From Flectonema sp. DT1601 (taxonomy: Eukaryota > Euglenozoa > Diplonemea > Diplonemida > Diplonemidae): a DNA stretch of 64,000 bases. The stretch spans positions 806,001 to 870,000 of the forward strand of contig OZ025796.1 of assembly GCA_964019425.1 (NCBI GenBank). Direction: 5' to 3'. The notes under the pieces were generated by a model, which did not search any database, was not told the origin of the DNA, and saw nothing but the letters and a program-made list of their open reading frames with translations. Within the stretch, counting starts at the first letter, position 1; each line of letters begins with the position of its first letter. Of the stretch, positions 19,417 through 30,082 are shown piece after piece. The position numbers and the translations under genes were made by a program.

Positions 19417-22395
19417 CTATCGTTGTCTAAGTACGCTCTGTGATGATCGCTTGTTTGTACTTTGCGATCCCCTTCTACTCTCTTCATATTCTGTGATAGC
19501 ATTGTGAAGTGATGCATCTTGTCGTTTTAGTTCTAAGAGTCTCTCGCCCCATTTTTCGCTTTCTTCGAACTCCTCGAGTGTTTCACAAACAGATTGAATA
19601 TTAGTCATTAAAGAAGTAAGCCTCTGAACATCACTACGTGTCGCTTCCATTATCGACATTGCTTTTAGATAAGTTGATTTAGCTTTTGATGGATGACCTT
19701 GTTTCTCAAGTAGTGTTCCTAAATTATTTAAAGTCTCAGCAACCAGTAGATGACCATCACCATAAACAGATTCTCTAATTGAAAGACACTCTTCGTACAT
19801 TGACAAAGCCTCATCTAACTTACCCTGAGCTGTGTAAGACGACGCGAGATTGTTTAGAGAGATTGCTGTCTTTGGATGTTCTCTGCCAAGTAAACGAGTA
19901 GTGATTTCGAGGTCGCTGATGTATAGCGGGACTGACTTGTCGTAGGCACATCTACTGTCATAGATGGATGCTAAGTTATTCATAGAAGTCGCAACGTCCT
20001 GGTGATCTGTTCCTAATAATGTTTGACAAATCTCAAGATCTTTTTGATACAATGGTTCAGCTTCATCAAACCTTTGTTGTTCATAAAGATTAACCGCAAG
20101 ATTATTTAATGCTGTTGACACTCCCAGATGAAGCCTTCCAAGAGCCTTAACTCTCAATTGTAATACCATAGCACGTAAAGGTTCAGCGTTATCCGCTTGA
20201 CCTTGATCTTCATACAAAGCAGCTAGAGCAGCATAGCAAGGTATAATTTTTAAATTGTTCTCACCGTAAACCTTTTTATGAATTGTTAGTGATCGGTTCA
20301 ATGAAGCGATCGTATCCTCAACTCTGTTCGGTTGATTTTTTAATATAGTTCCCGTGTCGAGTAGGAGTTGGGCATGCAGACGGGGATCTCTTTCTCCGAT
20401 GCGTTCTGCTTGGTTGATATAGTCCTCAGCGAGCTGCCATCCTTTTAGTTTGTTAAAAAAAAGTGACAACAGTCTCATATCCAGACAGATTAACAGTTCA
20501 CAATCATCAGTTTTTGCCCGCTGAGCAATACATTCCTTAAGTAGAACCGAGCACTCTTTTACTTTCCCCTTTGCAATATTTCCTGAGGAGTTATAAAGAA
20601 GTGTTTTTACTAGTAGTTGCTTAGCGTGAATGATTTGAGGGTTTTCAGAGTTCAACTTAAGCAACGAATTAATCCCTTCCTTTAGAATCCTTACGGTCTC
20701 TTCTGCTGTTTCAGCTTTCAAAGCTTTTGCAAAGATACTAAACCGCGAGCTTGAAAGTAATTTTAATTTTTTGCTGGTTGTATGAACCTCGTTGACTGCT
20801 TCTAAGGTTTTGTGGTCTTTGAGGAGGTCGGTTGATGTTGGAATTGGCTGCTCAAGTTTGATTGAACAGTCCAGAACCAGAAATCTGATTAATAAATTAA
20901 TGTCAACATGATGTGACATGTGTTCAGATTCTACAGCAGGAAAATAAACCTGCTTTCTGTACAGAACCGGAAGTATAACTTCCTTCCAAAACTCATCTGA
21001 GTACCCAGACTGCGCACTTGAAACCAACGACAATAAGAATCGAGTTACAGAATTTGCTGCTGTCGTTGTGTTTGAGACGTCGCATTTACGTAGAATTTGA
21101 AATAAGGCTGACTTGCATACTTTACCTAGCATCACAGCTAAGATGCATTTGTTGTAATTTATTTCATATAAATATCCCAAACAAGCTGCTGGGATTCCAT
21201 ACTCATGACATATAGGAATTACTTGATTACACGTTTCTATATTTGATTCCAACTCAAGCAGTGTAATTTGCTTCTCTGCCATTGGACAGAGATCTCTTAT
21301 CATAAATCTAACAGCTTGGCGAGTGTCATCATCGTTTTGTCGATGTTCTGGTAATCCTTGCATACGAAATGAACAACTTGATAACGCATTATAATTACAT
21401 AATAATTCTGGTCGTAAACACACAACAGAATCCTGATGGACATCTGCGCCCACTGGCGGTGGATAACTTGGAAATAATTCCTCCAATCCATAAACATAGT
21501 TACGACCATCTCCACCAACATAAATAGTTAGACCTGGACATCCACAGAGTGGTTCTGTTGATCCAGTAAGAGGTGTTGGTTTTAAATTTAATACTTCGAG
21601 TGACCGACGGAGGTACAGCGCAGGCTCTGCAGTTGTTTGATGAACCCTCTTTCTCCCGTAAGTAACACACGAATACACTGGACGGTCTGACTCAGCTATT
21701 GGAGCCTCTGCAGATATAATTACACAAAAACCAGCCACCGTAATCTGCGCCTGTAAAGGAACAGAAATTCTCGTTGTGCAGGTTCCTAAAAGTAACGCAG
21801 CATTGCGAAGAGCTGCAGTTGCTTTTTTAGCTTCAACTTCATCATCGTAAACTGTGACTGTTATCGTTGAACTCGCATCCTTTCCCATTTCAATTGGTTG
21901 ACAATTACAAGAGTCTGGAAGCTTAAGAACATCTCTGAAGAAAACAGATTTCTTCTTCGGCGCTTCTATTGCAATCTGCCCTTCTGTGTAAGTTCGATGT
22001 TCCCATGCGAGGTGCCTCTCTGAGATAGCGAGTTCAGCAGAGGGGATGAACTCATTAGCAAACAAGTCGAGAAATTTTTCAATTTCTTCAAGTCGTTCTC
22101 GTTGGTCAGCTATTCCATGAATTGGTTGTTCAATAAGTTCTTGAAACTCTCTATTCCAGGCTCTTGAAGTAGCGAATGAACTTACTGTTGCACTAGTTGG
22201 TTTGTTTATCTTCTTTGGACAAACATCTTTAAATTCATTCTCTGCTACTGTTTTTGATATCCTCCTCGCTTCATTCAATAAGAAAGTCTCTCTTTTGTTA
22301 TCAGTTGTTGATATCAAACTGTCACACATATCAACTACTCTACCCAAAGCCTTGTCGCAGTCATCAAGTTCACCACTGGAAGCAGCACTTCCCAT
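19417..22395 (-). CDS. Clu-like TPR protein, predicted N-myristoylated (992 aa)
   Basis: I start at the ATG at 22395 (MGSAASSGELDD) rather than 75 nt upstream because MGxxxS is a consensus myristoylation site and an AG lies between the two ATGs. The central part resembles the Clu/TIF31 family: YGRKRVHQTTAEPALYLRRS, then LTIYVGGDGRNYVYGLEELFPSYPPP and LRPELL. Residues about 660-930 are kinesin-light-chain-like TPRs, for example ALNNLAVNLYEQQRFDEAEP and SLNNLASSYTAQGKLDEALS, about six units of roughly 42 residues. Clu proteins bind RNA and ribosomes near mitochondria. The myristoyl signal suggests membrane attachment, so this may be a specialised paralogue. A second, more divergent relative is encoded at 25713-28496. 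Confidence 0.8.
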   Translation of the reverse strand: MGSAASSGELDDCDKALGRVVDMCDSLISTTDNKRETFLLNEARRISKTVAENEFKDVCPKKINKPTSATVSSFATSRAWNREFQELIEQPIHGIADQRERLEEIEKFLDLFANEFIPSAELAISERHLAWEHRTYTEGQIAIEAPKKKSVFFRDVLKLPDSCNCQPIEMGKDASSTITVTVYDDEVEAKKATAALRNAALLLGTCTTRISVPLQAQITVAGFCVIISAEAPIAESDRPVYSCVTYGRKRVHQTTAEPALYLRRSLEVLNLKPTPLTGSTEPLCGCPGLTIYVGGDGRNYVYGLEELFPSYPPPVGADVHQDSVVCLRPELLCNYNALSSCSFRMQGLPEHRQNDDDTRQAVRFMIRDLCPMAEKQITLLELESNIETCNQVIPICHEYGIPAACLGYLYEINYNKCILAVMLGKVCKSALFQILRKCDVSNTTTAANSVTRFLLSLVSSAQSGYSDEFWKEVILPVLYRKQVYFPAVESEHMSHHVDINLLIRFLVLDCSIKLEQPIPTSTDLLKDHKTLEAVNEVHTTSKKLKLLSSSRFSIFAKALKAETAEETVRILKEGINSLLKLNSENPQIIHAKQLLVKTLLYNSSGNIAKGKVKECSVLLKECIAQRAKTDDCELLICLDMRLLSLFFNKLKGWQLAEDYINQAERIGERDPRLHAQLLLDTGTILKNQPNRVEDTIASLNRSLTIHKKVYGENNLKIIPCYAALAALYEDQGQADNAEPLRAMVLQLRVKALGRLHLGVSTALNNLAVNLYEQQRFDEAEPLYQKDLEICQTLLGTDHQDVATSMNNLASIYDSRCAYDKSVPLYISDLEITTRLLGREHPKTAISLNNLASSYTAQGKLDEALSMYEECLSIRESVYGDGHLLVAETLNNLGTLLEKQGHPSKAKSTYLKAMSIMEATRSDVQRLTSLMTNIQSVCETLEEFEESEKWGERLLELKRQDASLHNAITEYEESRRGSQSTNKRSSQSVLRQR

Positions 22396-22819
22396 TTGTG
22401 TGGTTGCCTTAAGGTTTTGATTAAAAATAATAAAATTATTTAGCCAATTTTTTCCAACAATCTTTTTCATTCAAGAATATTTGAAATAATACTGTAAAAA
22501 ATAGTTAATTAATAACAAACAAAGAAATGTAACAAAAAAAATAGGTCAACAATCGCGCTTTCAGCACGTTCGCTCAAAACTGTAGCGTCACTCATAAGAG
22601 AATAAAACGGGTGGATTAGAGAGTGTAGCTAGAATGAACGTTACGGGAAGGAAAAAAGTAATAATAATAATTAACTTAAATAAATAACTAAATAAAAAAG
22701 AAAAAAAAAACGAAACCAACTAAATTAAATACATCTGTTGGTGAATATATCAGGTAGAATATGATGAGTTGAAAACAGCCAGGTAAGGTTTCCATTAATC
22801 ATATCAAACAGCAGTCATC
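22396..22819. other. Intergenic
   Basis: AT-rich gap holding the acceptor of the Clu/TPR gene and A runs near 22696-22710. Nothing else seen. Confidence 0.55.
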
Positions 22820-25450
22820 TTAAGGTATTGACGATACAGTTGAACTATCTTTTCCATTAATCTGAACTCGAGATGGAGCAGGTGATAAACCAGACGGTTC
22901 AAACTTAAATGGAGAGTATCGAAACGCGTCCATCAGTTTCTTAGTTGGTCGGACGAGGTTCACAGAGACAGATTTTTGATTTAGAAAACTAGTAACAAAT
23001 ACTAAACTACAATCCTTACTGTAACAGCGAGGAATTAAATAATAAGGTCTGCTACAAGGGTTGAGTAATGTACGGAATTGAATATCACGCATTCCATAAA
23101 ACTTTCCTCCGTGAGAGTCTAGAGACCCATCATTATCATAGCCTGACTTTGAAGGGTATGCCAACGACAACATTAACGGCTCGTACTCGGCCTTCGAATT
23201 CGCAGATGTCCCTCTCTGGTCAATTTGACTAACAGTTGCGAATATACGAGTCTGTTCCTTTACAGTTATCTCCATTATCATTGATGGAAGACCATAATCA
23301 AAACATCCTCTCACTCTAATGTCTTTGTAGTGTGGTTTTGCGTAGCAAACTGCACCGCTCTTGAAATACTTGCGAACATCTCTCCATGGCATCCAGAAAG
23401 TGCCGTCATTAGTTTTTGTGAATTTACACTTGTCACGAGTTTCAGGATTCTTGTTCCAGAGAGGAGATGAATCACTCCATTCACCATTCCATTGTGTTGC
23501 GTCACCCCAGGGATTACGGATTTGACAGAGTTGATGACCACCAGATTCTACAATCTGAAGTAATGAGTACGCATGTCCGCAAACAAGTCCAACCTTTTCC
23601 CATTCATTAAGATCAACCTTCTTCTTGTCTTTACCACCATCATAGTCTGTCTTGTCTTCTCCCTTTGTTGCTATTGTCATTAAGAATCGTTGCTGATCGT
23701 ATGATAATAACTTTTGGAATATATTCTTGTCATCGAGTGGCATATCTTCTGATGGCCATCCAGTCAGGTCTTGCAGCGCGCACTCTGGAGGACCTCCCCT
23801 TATGCTTCCATATGAGCCGTGCAGCTTTGCGAATGCCTTCTCTAACAATGAGCACCACAACTCAGTAGGTTGCTCGACATTCTTTGCGAAGCATGGTGCG
23901 AATCCAGATACCGGGAGAAATGTGTCAACGATAACTGTAGTCCACCAACCATTCTTATTCAGTCGAAGACGGTAGATGCCGTGTCGGTTATCATCTGTGC
24001 GACTTAAGCGACGGTCTACCTCGTAAGCGCGGTGGAATATCCTGAGTATGTTTTCTGGGAACTCAGCTAGGGCTGCGACAGCACCCAGAAGCCAACAATC
24101 ACCAAGTGCCCCTTGATCAATATCATTCGGTGCGATACAACTATCTCCAGAATGGTCTTGAACGAATAATTGTGGTTTTAATCCATGGAGAAACTGTTCA
24201 GGTCGCATCCATGCGCGCTCATCCATTGCAGTTTCAAAATCGCGAAAAAGACTTCTTTTCCCAGGTGGGAACTCTGTGAAGTCAACGAATCTCAGATTAT
24301 TTTGAATACACACTCTGGCTACCTCTGCCGCCGATTCATCACTGCGAACTAATTTACACAGCTGGTGGACTTCGGAAGAAATTCGTCTCTCACACTCAAC
24401 TTTCTTCTTTTGGTGGTACTCGGCTGGGGGGGAACTGTATTCCATTCTAACATGATACCCGTTTATTGGTCCTTTAACAAAAGCTGCAGTCTCCCCTGGG
24501 TGTACAGACGCTAAGTACTCGTCTCCAGATTTTGTGCAGTCCTGCAGGCAAACTAACTTCACTCCCCTAAAGTTGTAATTCATTTTAAAAGTTAGTGATG
24601 GGGAACCATTCCAAAAGAATATTTGTGGTGTTCCGCTACTGGACTTGTTGTCAATTCGAAAAATTGGTTCCGTTTGCAGGAGCTGAGTGAACTCACCGTC
24701 AACAGTGGGAGGAGGAACTCCTTTATAGTCAGAAAAAACAGGTCTGTGTCGAGTGTTAGCCCACTCTTCATCAGTTAACTTTCCAGTGGTTCTCTTCCTT
24801 GGAAGAGATCGGATTGGACGTCGTTCAGAAGTGTCGCTGTCATTACCGTCGTCTCTATTTCTGTTATCATAACCAACACGAGGTGGAGGTGTTTGACGTT
24901 TTCTATCATCTCTTTGTCTATCTTCATCATTCCGTCTGCCATCAGATTCTTGGAGAGAATTTGACCGCCTCCGTCTTCTCCTCTCGTCCCTCCCGTTGTC
25001 GTCTGCCCTCCGACGTTCTTCACTTCGATCATCTCGTCGTCTTCTTCCGTCCTCTCTCGGAGGCGTGTGGCCCCTATCTCTCTCCCTATCTCTATATCCA
25101 CCTCTGTCTCTGTCTCTGTCTCTGTCGGGGGGTGGAGTGACTTCTCTCTTTCTCTCATCAGCCTGTTGAGGTTGCGGATTATTTTGATAACGTCGAATAG
25201 TAGATTCCAATTCTGAAATCTTATCATTTGAACGCTTTAGTTGCGATTTCAGTGTTCTCACTTCTGAGATTAGAGCTGCCGCGTTTGGTGCATTTTCGGC
25301 AACGTCATCTTTTTTCTCAGCTGAAAGCCTTCGAATGTCTTCCACCAGTCTTCTATTTTCAACCATTCTTCTCTCCTCTCTCAGAGCAGATTCAGCAACC
25401 TGTTCCTTCATTGCCCTTATCTGGGCTCGAAGCTGGTCTGTTTCTTTCAT
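22820..25450 (-). CDS. Calpain-family cysteine protease, complete triad (876 aa)
   Basis: The ATG at 25450 (MKETDQLRAQ) follows an acceptor (AG ending at 25458); a frame extension to 25567 is leader sequence. Residues 1-90 form a coiled coil. Residues about 100-215 are extremely Arg/Asp/Glu-rich (RDRDRDRG and similar), like RS/RD-domains. After a linker comes a beta-rich domain with the MNYNFRGVKLVCLQD block. The calpain core follows: QGALGDCWLL (Cys452), CGHAYSLL (His626) and RNPWGD (Asn646), all three catalytic residues present. Many euglenozoan calpain-like proteins have lost the triad, so retention suggests a real protease. The C-terminus is a C2-like or calpain D-III-like beta region. 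Confidence 0.9.
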   Translation of the reverse strand: MKETDQLRAQIRAMKEQVAESALREERRMVENRRLVEDIRRLSAEKKDDVAENAPNAAALISEVRTLKSQLKRSNDKISELESTIRRYQNNPQPQQADERKREVTPPPDRDRDRDRGGYRDRERDRGHTPPREDGRRRRDDRSEERRRADDNGRDERRRRRRSNSLQESDGRRNDEDRQRDDRKRQTPPPRVGYDNRNRDDGNDSDTSERRPIRSLPRKRTTGKLTDEEWANTRHRPVFSDYKGVPPPTVDGEFTQLLQTEPIFRIDNKSSSGTPQIFFWNGSPSLTFKMNYNFRGVKLVCLQDCTKSGDEYLASVHPGETAAFVKGPINGYHVRMEYSSPPAEYHQKKKVECERRISSEVHQLCKLVRSDESAAEVARVCIQNNLRFVDFTEFPPGKRSLFRDFETAMDERAWMRPEQFLHGLKPQLFVQDHSGDSCIAPNDIDQGALGDCWLLGAVAALAEFPENILRIFHRAYEVDRRLSRTDDNRHGIYRLRLNKNGWWTTVIVDTFLPVSGFAPCFAKNVEQPTELWCSLLEKAFAKLHGSYGSIRGGPPECALQDLTGWPSEDMPLDDKNIFQKLLSYDQQRFLMTIATKGEDKTDYDGGKDKKKVDLNEWEKVGLVCGHAYSLLQIVESGGHQLCQIRNPWGDATQWNGEWSDSSPLWNKNPETRDKCKFTKTNDGTFWMPWRDVRKYFKSGAVCYAKPHYKDIRVRGCFDYGLPSMIMEITVKEQTRIFATVSQIDQRGTSANSKAEYEPLMLSLAYPSKSGYDNDGSLDSHGGKFYGMRDIQFRTLLNPCSRPYYLIPRCYSKDCSLVFVTSFLNQKSVSVNLVRPTKKLMDAFRYSPFKFEPSGLSPAPSRVQINGKDSSTVSSIP

Positions 25451-25712
25451 TGTGTTTCTATTTGAAAAGAATAAACAATTCGAAATATAAGTATCAGAAG
25501 TACACAACAAAAAAGAGAGTCCCCGATGTCCTTTTTGAGATGTGTAAGCTGCCTGTGTCAACAACAATAATAGTAATGATAATTCAAACCAACGACATTA
25601 CACAAAACAATTACCTTAGCTGAGTGTGATAACACCGTGCTAAGGATGTGATACTTCTCTCGAATATAAAAAAAAAGAGATAATTTTGTGTAAATGAAAT
25701 TCAAGTTGATAA

Positions 25713-28496
25713 TTAATCGTACAACTGTAAGAATGGAAGGTTTTCTTCTTTAACAGAAGGTAACCTAGTTGGCTGACCACAAGACATCGTGAAGAGTCCA
25801 CGTGATTGATATAAACATTCACTTACGTCTGATAACATCCTTTCTGCTTCAGCGTGAAGTCGTAAGATGGAGGCGTGAAATCGTTTTTTATCATCAGTTA
25901 AAAAAGAACTACTTAAATAATTCACACAGTCACTAGTAGTACTAAGAAGAGCCTCAAGGCAATCATGAGCTTTATGGTACTTTCCAAGACAATGTAATAT
26001 CTTTGAGTAATCAAGAAGTACTTCAGTCAGTTGTGTTTTAGTTTCTGTGATGTCTCCGCTTATAGACGTTACTTCAATCTTTTTATTATTCTTAAAGGAG
26101 TATTCGACTGCCAGCTGAAGCTGTTTTTCAGATTCTGCAAAACGACCAGCGCACCAAAGACGATTAGCACCTCTGTGGAAGAGGTTAATTGAAGTGAAGT
26201 AATCTCTTTTTGAAAGAAGTGTAGTAATCCACGTTGACAACACTGATAGGTAATGGTCTAAATCACTGTCTAAGAGTAATAGTAACCGCTCGTATATTTT
26301 CGTAGTCCGTTCGTATAAATTATATTGTCTTAGTACGCCGAGGTGTCTTTTGAGAATATTAATTTCATCGCCTCCCATTCGTATCTCCACTTCGGAAGCC
26401 AATTCGTGTATCATGACCACGTTTTCAAAATCATCTTTGCAAACCAACCACCGTATCAATGCAAATAACAACTTTCTAGTTGTTGGAAGAGGTTGTACAC
26501 AGGTAACGTCAATTAATTTTCGATTAACCGTGAAGACGTTTTTTATCACTATCGGTTTCTCGGTAGACACAAGTTGAAAATTATCACTTTCACTAGCACT
26601 GCTGTCGTCGCTTCTTAATCTCAAAAAGCTTACCCAAAGACTTTCTGCTTCTGGGTAGAGTTGTAGCCTTGATAATTCCCTGATGCAAAAAAACACCTTT
26701 TGAGGGTCTTGAACTAAACCCAATTTAAACGTTCCGGAGCACTTCGCAATTTCTGTGTGGAAAGCTTCTCGGGCGTCTTTTTCACAGGCGAAGGTGCGAG
26801 AATGCGGAGAGGTATTACTTTTTTTCATCAACTGGTCGGCTACAGGATCCCAAGCACACACAACCCTACAAGTAAAATTCAAATCAGTGGCTCGAACTAC
26901 AGTCAACATCTCTTGATTAATCCAAGTACGAGAATGAGTACTGTAGACTGGTAGTGTTACGCCAAGTAACTCACAGCATCTGTAAATTAAATGTTTTTGA
27001 GATATTTCCGAAGTTGTAAAGTTTGCGCAGGAAACCGCCTGAGGTGATTTCCAAAACCTAAGTGGATCTGGAACTGAACTCTCAACCGTTGTATTTATAA
27101 ATAAAGATTCAATTCCTAGAAGTGTTACTATCTTATAGTCACGTGCATGTCTTGATGATAATTGTTTATATATTCCTGACATCCAAACTGAGAACTGTCT
27201 ACATATTAATTCAGTTCGAAGTAATTTATTGACTCCGTTGACATCAGCGGAGGGCCAACGAGAACTTAATCCTCCCCTGTCTTTATTTAGTTCATGAATA
27301 GGTCTGTTTGGGATGGGTCCATTATCAGTATTAACACTTTGCATTGTTTCAAGGGCTAGTTCAATATCTTGAATGTCATTAGCAGATGAAGGACTGCAGT
27401 GTTCTTGAAGATGTTCAATTCCAGTGAGTCTACTCTTTTCATGAGACAGTAACAACATCCACAACAACTGTCCAACTTCATCGTAGTCACGTTTTACATA
27501 TAACACCGCACGCTCTTCTTTAAGTAGTTCCGATTCCGTATCACAACTACTTCTTCGTAAGGACATCGATCTCTGTTTCTCTCTCACTGCATTCTTCGGT
27601 GATATTATCCCTTTTGGAATTGTTACCAAATCGATATTAATAACTCCTTCACTGTTTACGTACACTCCTTGTTTACTTAACTCAGTATGCAATGGACTCT
27701 CTTCAGCCACTTGCAGGTATTCACTTGCTTTCACAAATTCTGCATCTGAAGAGAATTGAACTGCAGTGCAATAAACAGAGTAACCTCGGTACTGGATAAA
27801 AACCGACAGGGGTGCTAAGAGAGGAAGATGCTGGGAATTGATCTTTCTGAGAGCGGTAAATTTCCAGGATAAATCTCCGAAGTCTTGTGGGTCATCATTA
27901 GGACGTATTAATAAAGAGATACCATTCGAGATAAAACACTTTGTGTGTGTTAATGCACATGACCCTATTGGAGTGTATTGTTGTTTGGATGGTTGAATAT
28001 TAACTTCTTGAATTATTTGCTTTGACGTCGCTTCACATTGTCGTTTAAACTCCCTTCTGAGTGCTCTAATTGATAATTGTTGTGATTCATACGTCTCTGG
28101 AGTAGGAGTAAACTCAGACAGGTGTTTGTAATATTGTTGACACCATACTTTAGAACTTAACGTTGCATTTTTCCAATACAACGAACCCTCAACAGATGTC
28201 GTCAGAGCAGTGATATTGTCGTTTGTTTGTATCGATGTCCCCCAGGTAGATTCCAACTTGCTTCTTATTGAATTGTTTAAGTTCGTAATTCTATCACAGC
28301 TTTCAACTGGTATTTTAATTATCCTTCTCTTACCTCTCAATGGAGATAAAGTTCTATTTCTCGCAGTTATCCCAGAGGGGTTCACAGATGACAACACAAA
28401 TATTCGGTCTCTTTGTACAAACGGAGGAGTTTTTTCACACTTCCAATTATCTCTTCTCTCAACTCCAATGATCGCTGAGGATCCCAGAGCGCTCAT
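25713..28496 (-). CDS. Divergent Clu/TPR-like protein (927 aa)
   Basis: A complete open frame from the ATG at 28496. The middle region parallels the Clu-like protein at 19417-22395: a hydrophobic beta block (LPLLAPLSVFIQYRGYSVYC), a KQGVYVNSEGVINIDLVTIP block in the place of the GGDGRNYVYGLEELFP motif, an ICRQFSVWMSGIYKQLSSRH segment, and helical-repeat C-terminal thirds. The repeats do not match TPR consensus well. With calpain between them, the two genes look like a separated, much-diverged paralogous pair. This is judged from motif order only; a profile search is needed. Function unknown. Confidence 0.65.
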   Translation of the reverse strand: MSALGSSAIIGVERRDNWKCEKTPPFVQRDRIFVLSSVNPSGITARNRTLSPLRGKRRIIKIPVESCDRITNLNNSIRSKLESTWGTSIQTNDNITALTTSVEGSLYWKNATLSSKVWCQQYYKHLSEFTPTPETYESQQLSIRALRREFKRQCEATSKQIIQEVNIQPSKQQYTPIGSCALTHTKCFISNGISLLIRPNDDPQDFGDLSWKFTALRKINSQHLPLLAPLSVFIQYRGYSVYCTAVQFSSDAEFVKASEYLQVAEESPLHTELSKQGVYVNSEGVINIDLVTIPKGIISPKNAVREKQRSMSLRRSSCDTESELLKEERAVLYVKRDYDEVGQLLWMLLLSHEKSRLTGIEHLQEHCSPSSANDIQDIELALETMQSVNTDNGPIPNRPIHELNKDRGGLSSRWPSADVNGVNKLLRTELICRQFSVWMSGIYKQLSSRHARDYKIVTLLGIESLFINTTVESSVPDPLRFWKSPQAVSCANFTTSEISQKHLIYRCCELLGVTLPVYSTHSRTWINQEMLTVVRATDLNFTCRVVCAWDPVADQLMKKSNTSPHSRTFACEKDAREAFHTEIAKCSGTFKLGLVQDPQKVFFCIRELSRLQLYPEAESLWVSFLRLRSDDSSASESDNFQLVSTEKPIVIKNVFTVNRKLIDVTCVQPLPTTRKLLFALIRWLVCKDDFENVVMIHELASEVEIRMGGDEINILKRHLGVLRQYNLYERTTKIYERLLLLLDSDLDHYLSVLSTWITTLLSKRDYFTSINLFHRGANRLWCAGRFAESEKQLQLAVEYSFKNNKKIEVTSISGDITETKTQLTEVLLDYSKILHCLGKYHKAHDCLEALLSTTSDCVNYLSSSFLTDDKKRFHASILRLHAEAERMLSDVSECLYQSRGLFTMSCGQPTRLPSVKEENLPFLQLYD

Positions 28497-28778
28497 TAAA
28501 AAAGAAAAATGACGACTACGGGGAAAAAATAAATTAATAACATTTTTATTATATCATTTTAACTACTAAACTTGTTCACAGATAATGTAAATAATTCCAC
28601 TCCTCACTTGTCCAAAAACAGTGGAAACTGATTGCGGAGGAGGATGCGAATAAATAGCATTCGCATGTTGGTCAGAACGTTTTGAGAACAGAATGACATA
28701 ACAAAAATAAAATAAATACAAATCGAAGACAATGAAGTCGATAACCTTACGAATGAAATCGAAAGGGAAGCTCCGTCA

Positions 28779-29867
28779 TCAGAGAAGAGGAGGAATGCTT
28801 GGTAGAAGAGGAGGAATGCTTGGTAAAGTAAACCCTTCATCAATTGGTGATGATAAAGGACTATTAACAATTGGACCAAAAGCAGCATTGTTAGTAAGTG
28901 ACTCTACTTTAAAAGAAACAACTGTTGGGGATCTGATGAGAGATGGGAGTTGACCAGCACTTCCTTTTTCATCCAATACAACTTTCAAATCCATTCGATC
29001 TAATTTAGCTGCGTATGTACTACCACGACGGGCTTTCTTTGAAGATTCCAATCCTCTCAGATATCTTCGTTCGTCATCAGTGAATTGTGGTCGTTGAGAG
29101 TCTGTCCATTTCTTTTCTTCTTCGAACTCAAGTTCTCTCATTCTAATCTGACTATCAATAGTTTCTAATTGTTCGCTGATATTAAGAATAGTATCTTCGT
29201 CTTGCTGACGCTCAGCTAGTTGTAATTTCGACTTCAAGTCGTTAGCTTTGATACGTCTCTGAGAAACATAATTCTTCCTGGTTTGATCCTCGTCTTTCAT
29301 TCGAACAGTTTCCTTGTATATCGCAGTCATCTTATTTGAGGCACTCTTTTTAACTTCTGCCTCATCAACAGAGGGTTGCTTTCCATGAACTTCTGATTGC
29401 CTTCGTACTGGAGGTTTGATTACTTTATGATCGTTAGCGGGGTGTTGAGTTTGTTTTGATTTTTCTTTTTTTTCTCTTTTCGCAGCGTCAACACCGTACA
29501 GGATACATCGTTGTTCTGAAGTGAGTTCGATGTGTTGTTCGTTATTACGAGTGGTAGTGTGTTCTAAGTTTCTAAGGTCAATGTCGTAGAGGATCTCATT
29601 TTTCATATTTCGTAAATTGGATTTCTCATTGTCCGATAAGTGTCGTCCCAAAGTGTTCGGAATATCGTTCAGCATTTCATCAATCACACTAACTTTTCGC
29701 TTCTGCTCTACATTCCATGTGGCAAATATCTTATCTTGGGTTTCCCACCGCTGTCGTTGTTGTTCCGCTTGTCGCATCACAAGTTGCGTTTCTCTCTTTT
29801 TCGTCTCCAGCAGGACTTGAACTTCGAGAACTGAACCCCTTCTTATTGATCCTCGACGGCTAGACAT
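28779..29867 (-). CDS. Coiled-coil protein, unknown (362 aa)
   Basis: A complete open frame from the ATG at 29867 (MSSRRGSIRRGSV). Most of the protein is charged helix with heptad-like spacing, including MRQAEQQRQRWETQDKIFAT and LKSKLQLAERQQDEDTILN. The N-terminus has two RRGS phosphorylation-like sites. The C-terminus ends with an exact heptad duplication, LPSIPPL-LPSIPPL, caused by a tandem 21-bp duplication. A cytoskeletal or flagellar role would fit the neighbours but is inference. Confidence 0.75.
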   Translation of the reverse strand: MSSRRGSIRRGSVLEVQVLLETKKRETQLVMRQAEQQRQRWETQDKIFATWNVEQKRKVSVIDEMLNDIPNTLGRHLSDNEKSNLRNMKNEILYDIDLRNLEHTTTRNNEQHIELTSEQRCILYGVDAAKREKKEKSKQTQHPANDHKVIKPPVRRQSEVHGKQPSVDEAEVKKSASNKMTAIYKETVRMKDEDQTRKNYVSQRRIKANDLKSKLQLAERQQDEDTILNISEQLETIDSQIRMRELEFEEEKKWTDSQRPQFTDDERRYLRGLESSKKARRGSTYAAKLDRMDLKVVLDEKGSAGQLPSLIRSPTVVSFKVESLTNNAAFGPIVNSPLSSPIDEGFTLPSIPPLLPSIPPLL

Positions 29868-30082
29868 TTCTAGTTCTGTTTAAAAAATAACATAAGGTCC
29901 ATTTTATACCTCTTATCTCACTGACATGGATCTGACTACTGATGAAAGTAATCAAAAGGACATCTATTATTTTATTACACTACCTTCGACTACGATAGTA
30001 ATCAAGTGTTTGCAGTGCTAAAGTGTAAATGAATACGTACAACACCTGACGACAAGTCACATTTGTTCTATAAAAGTGTTAT

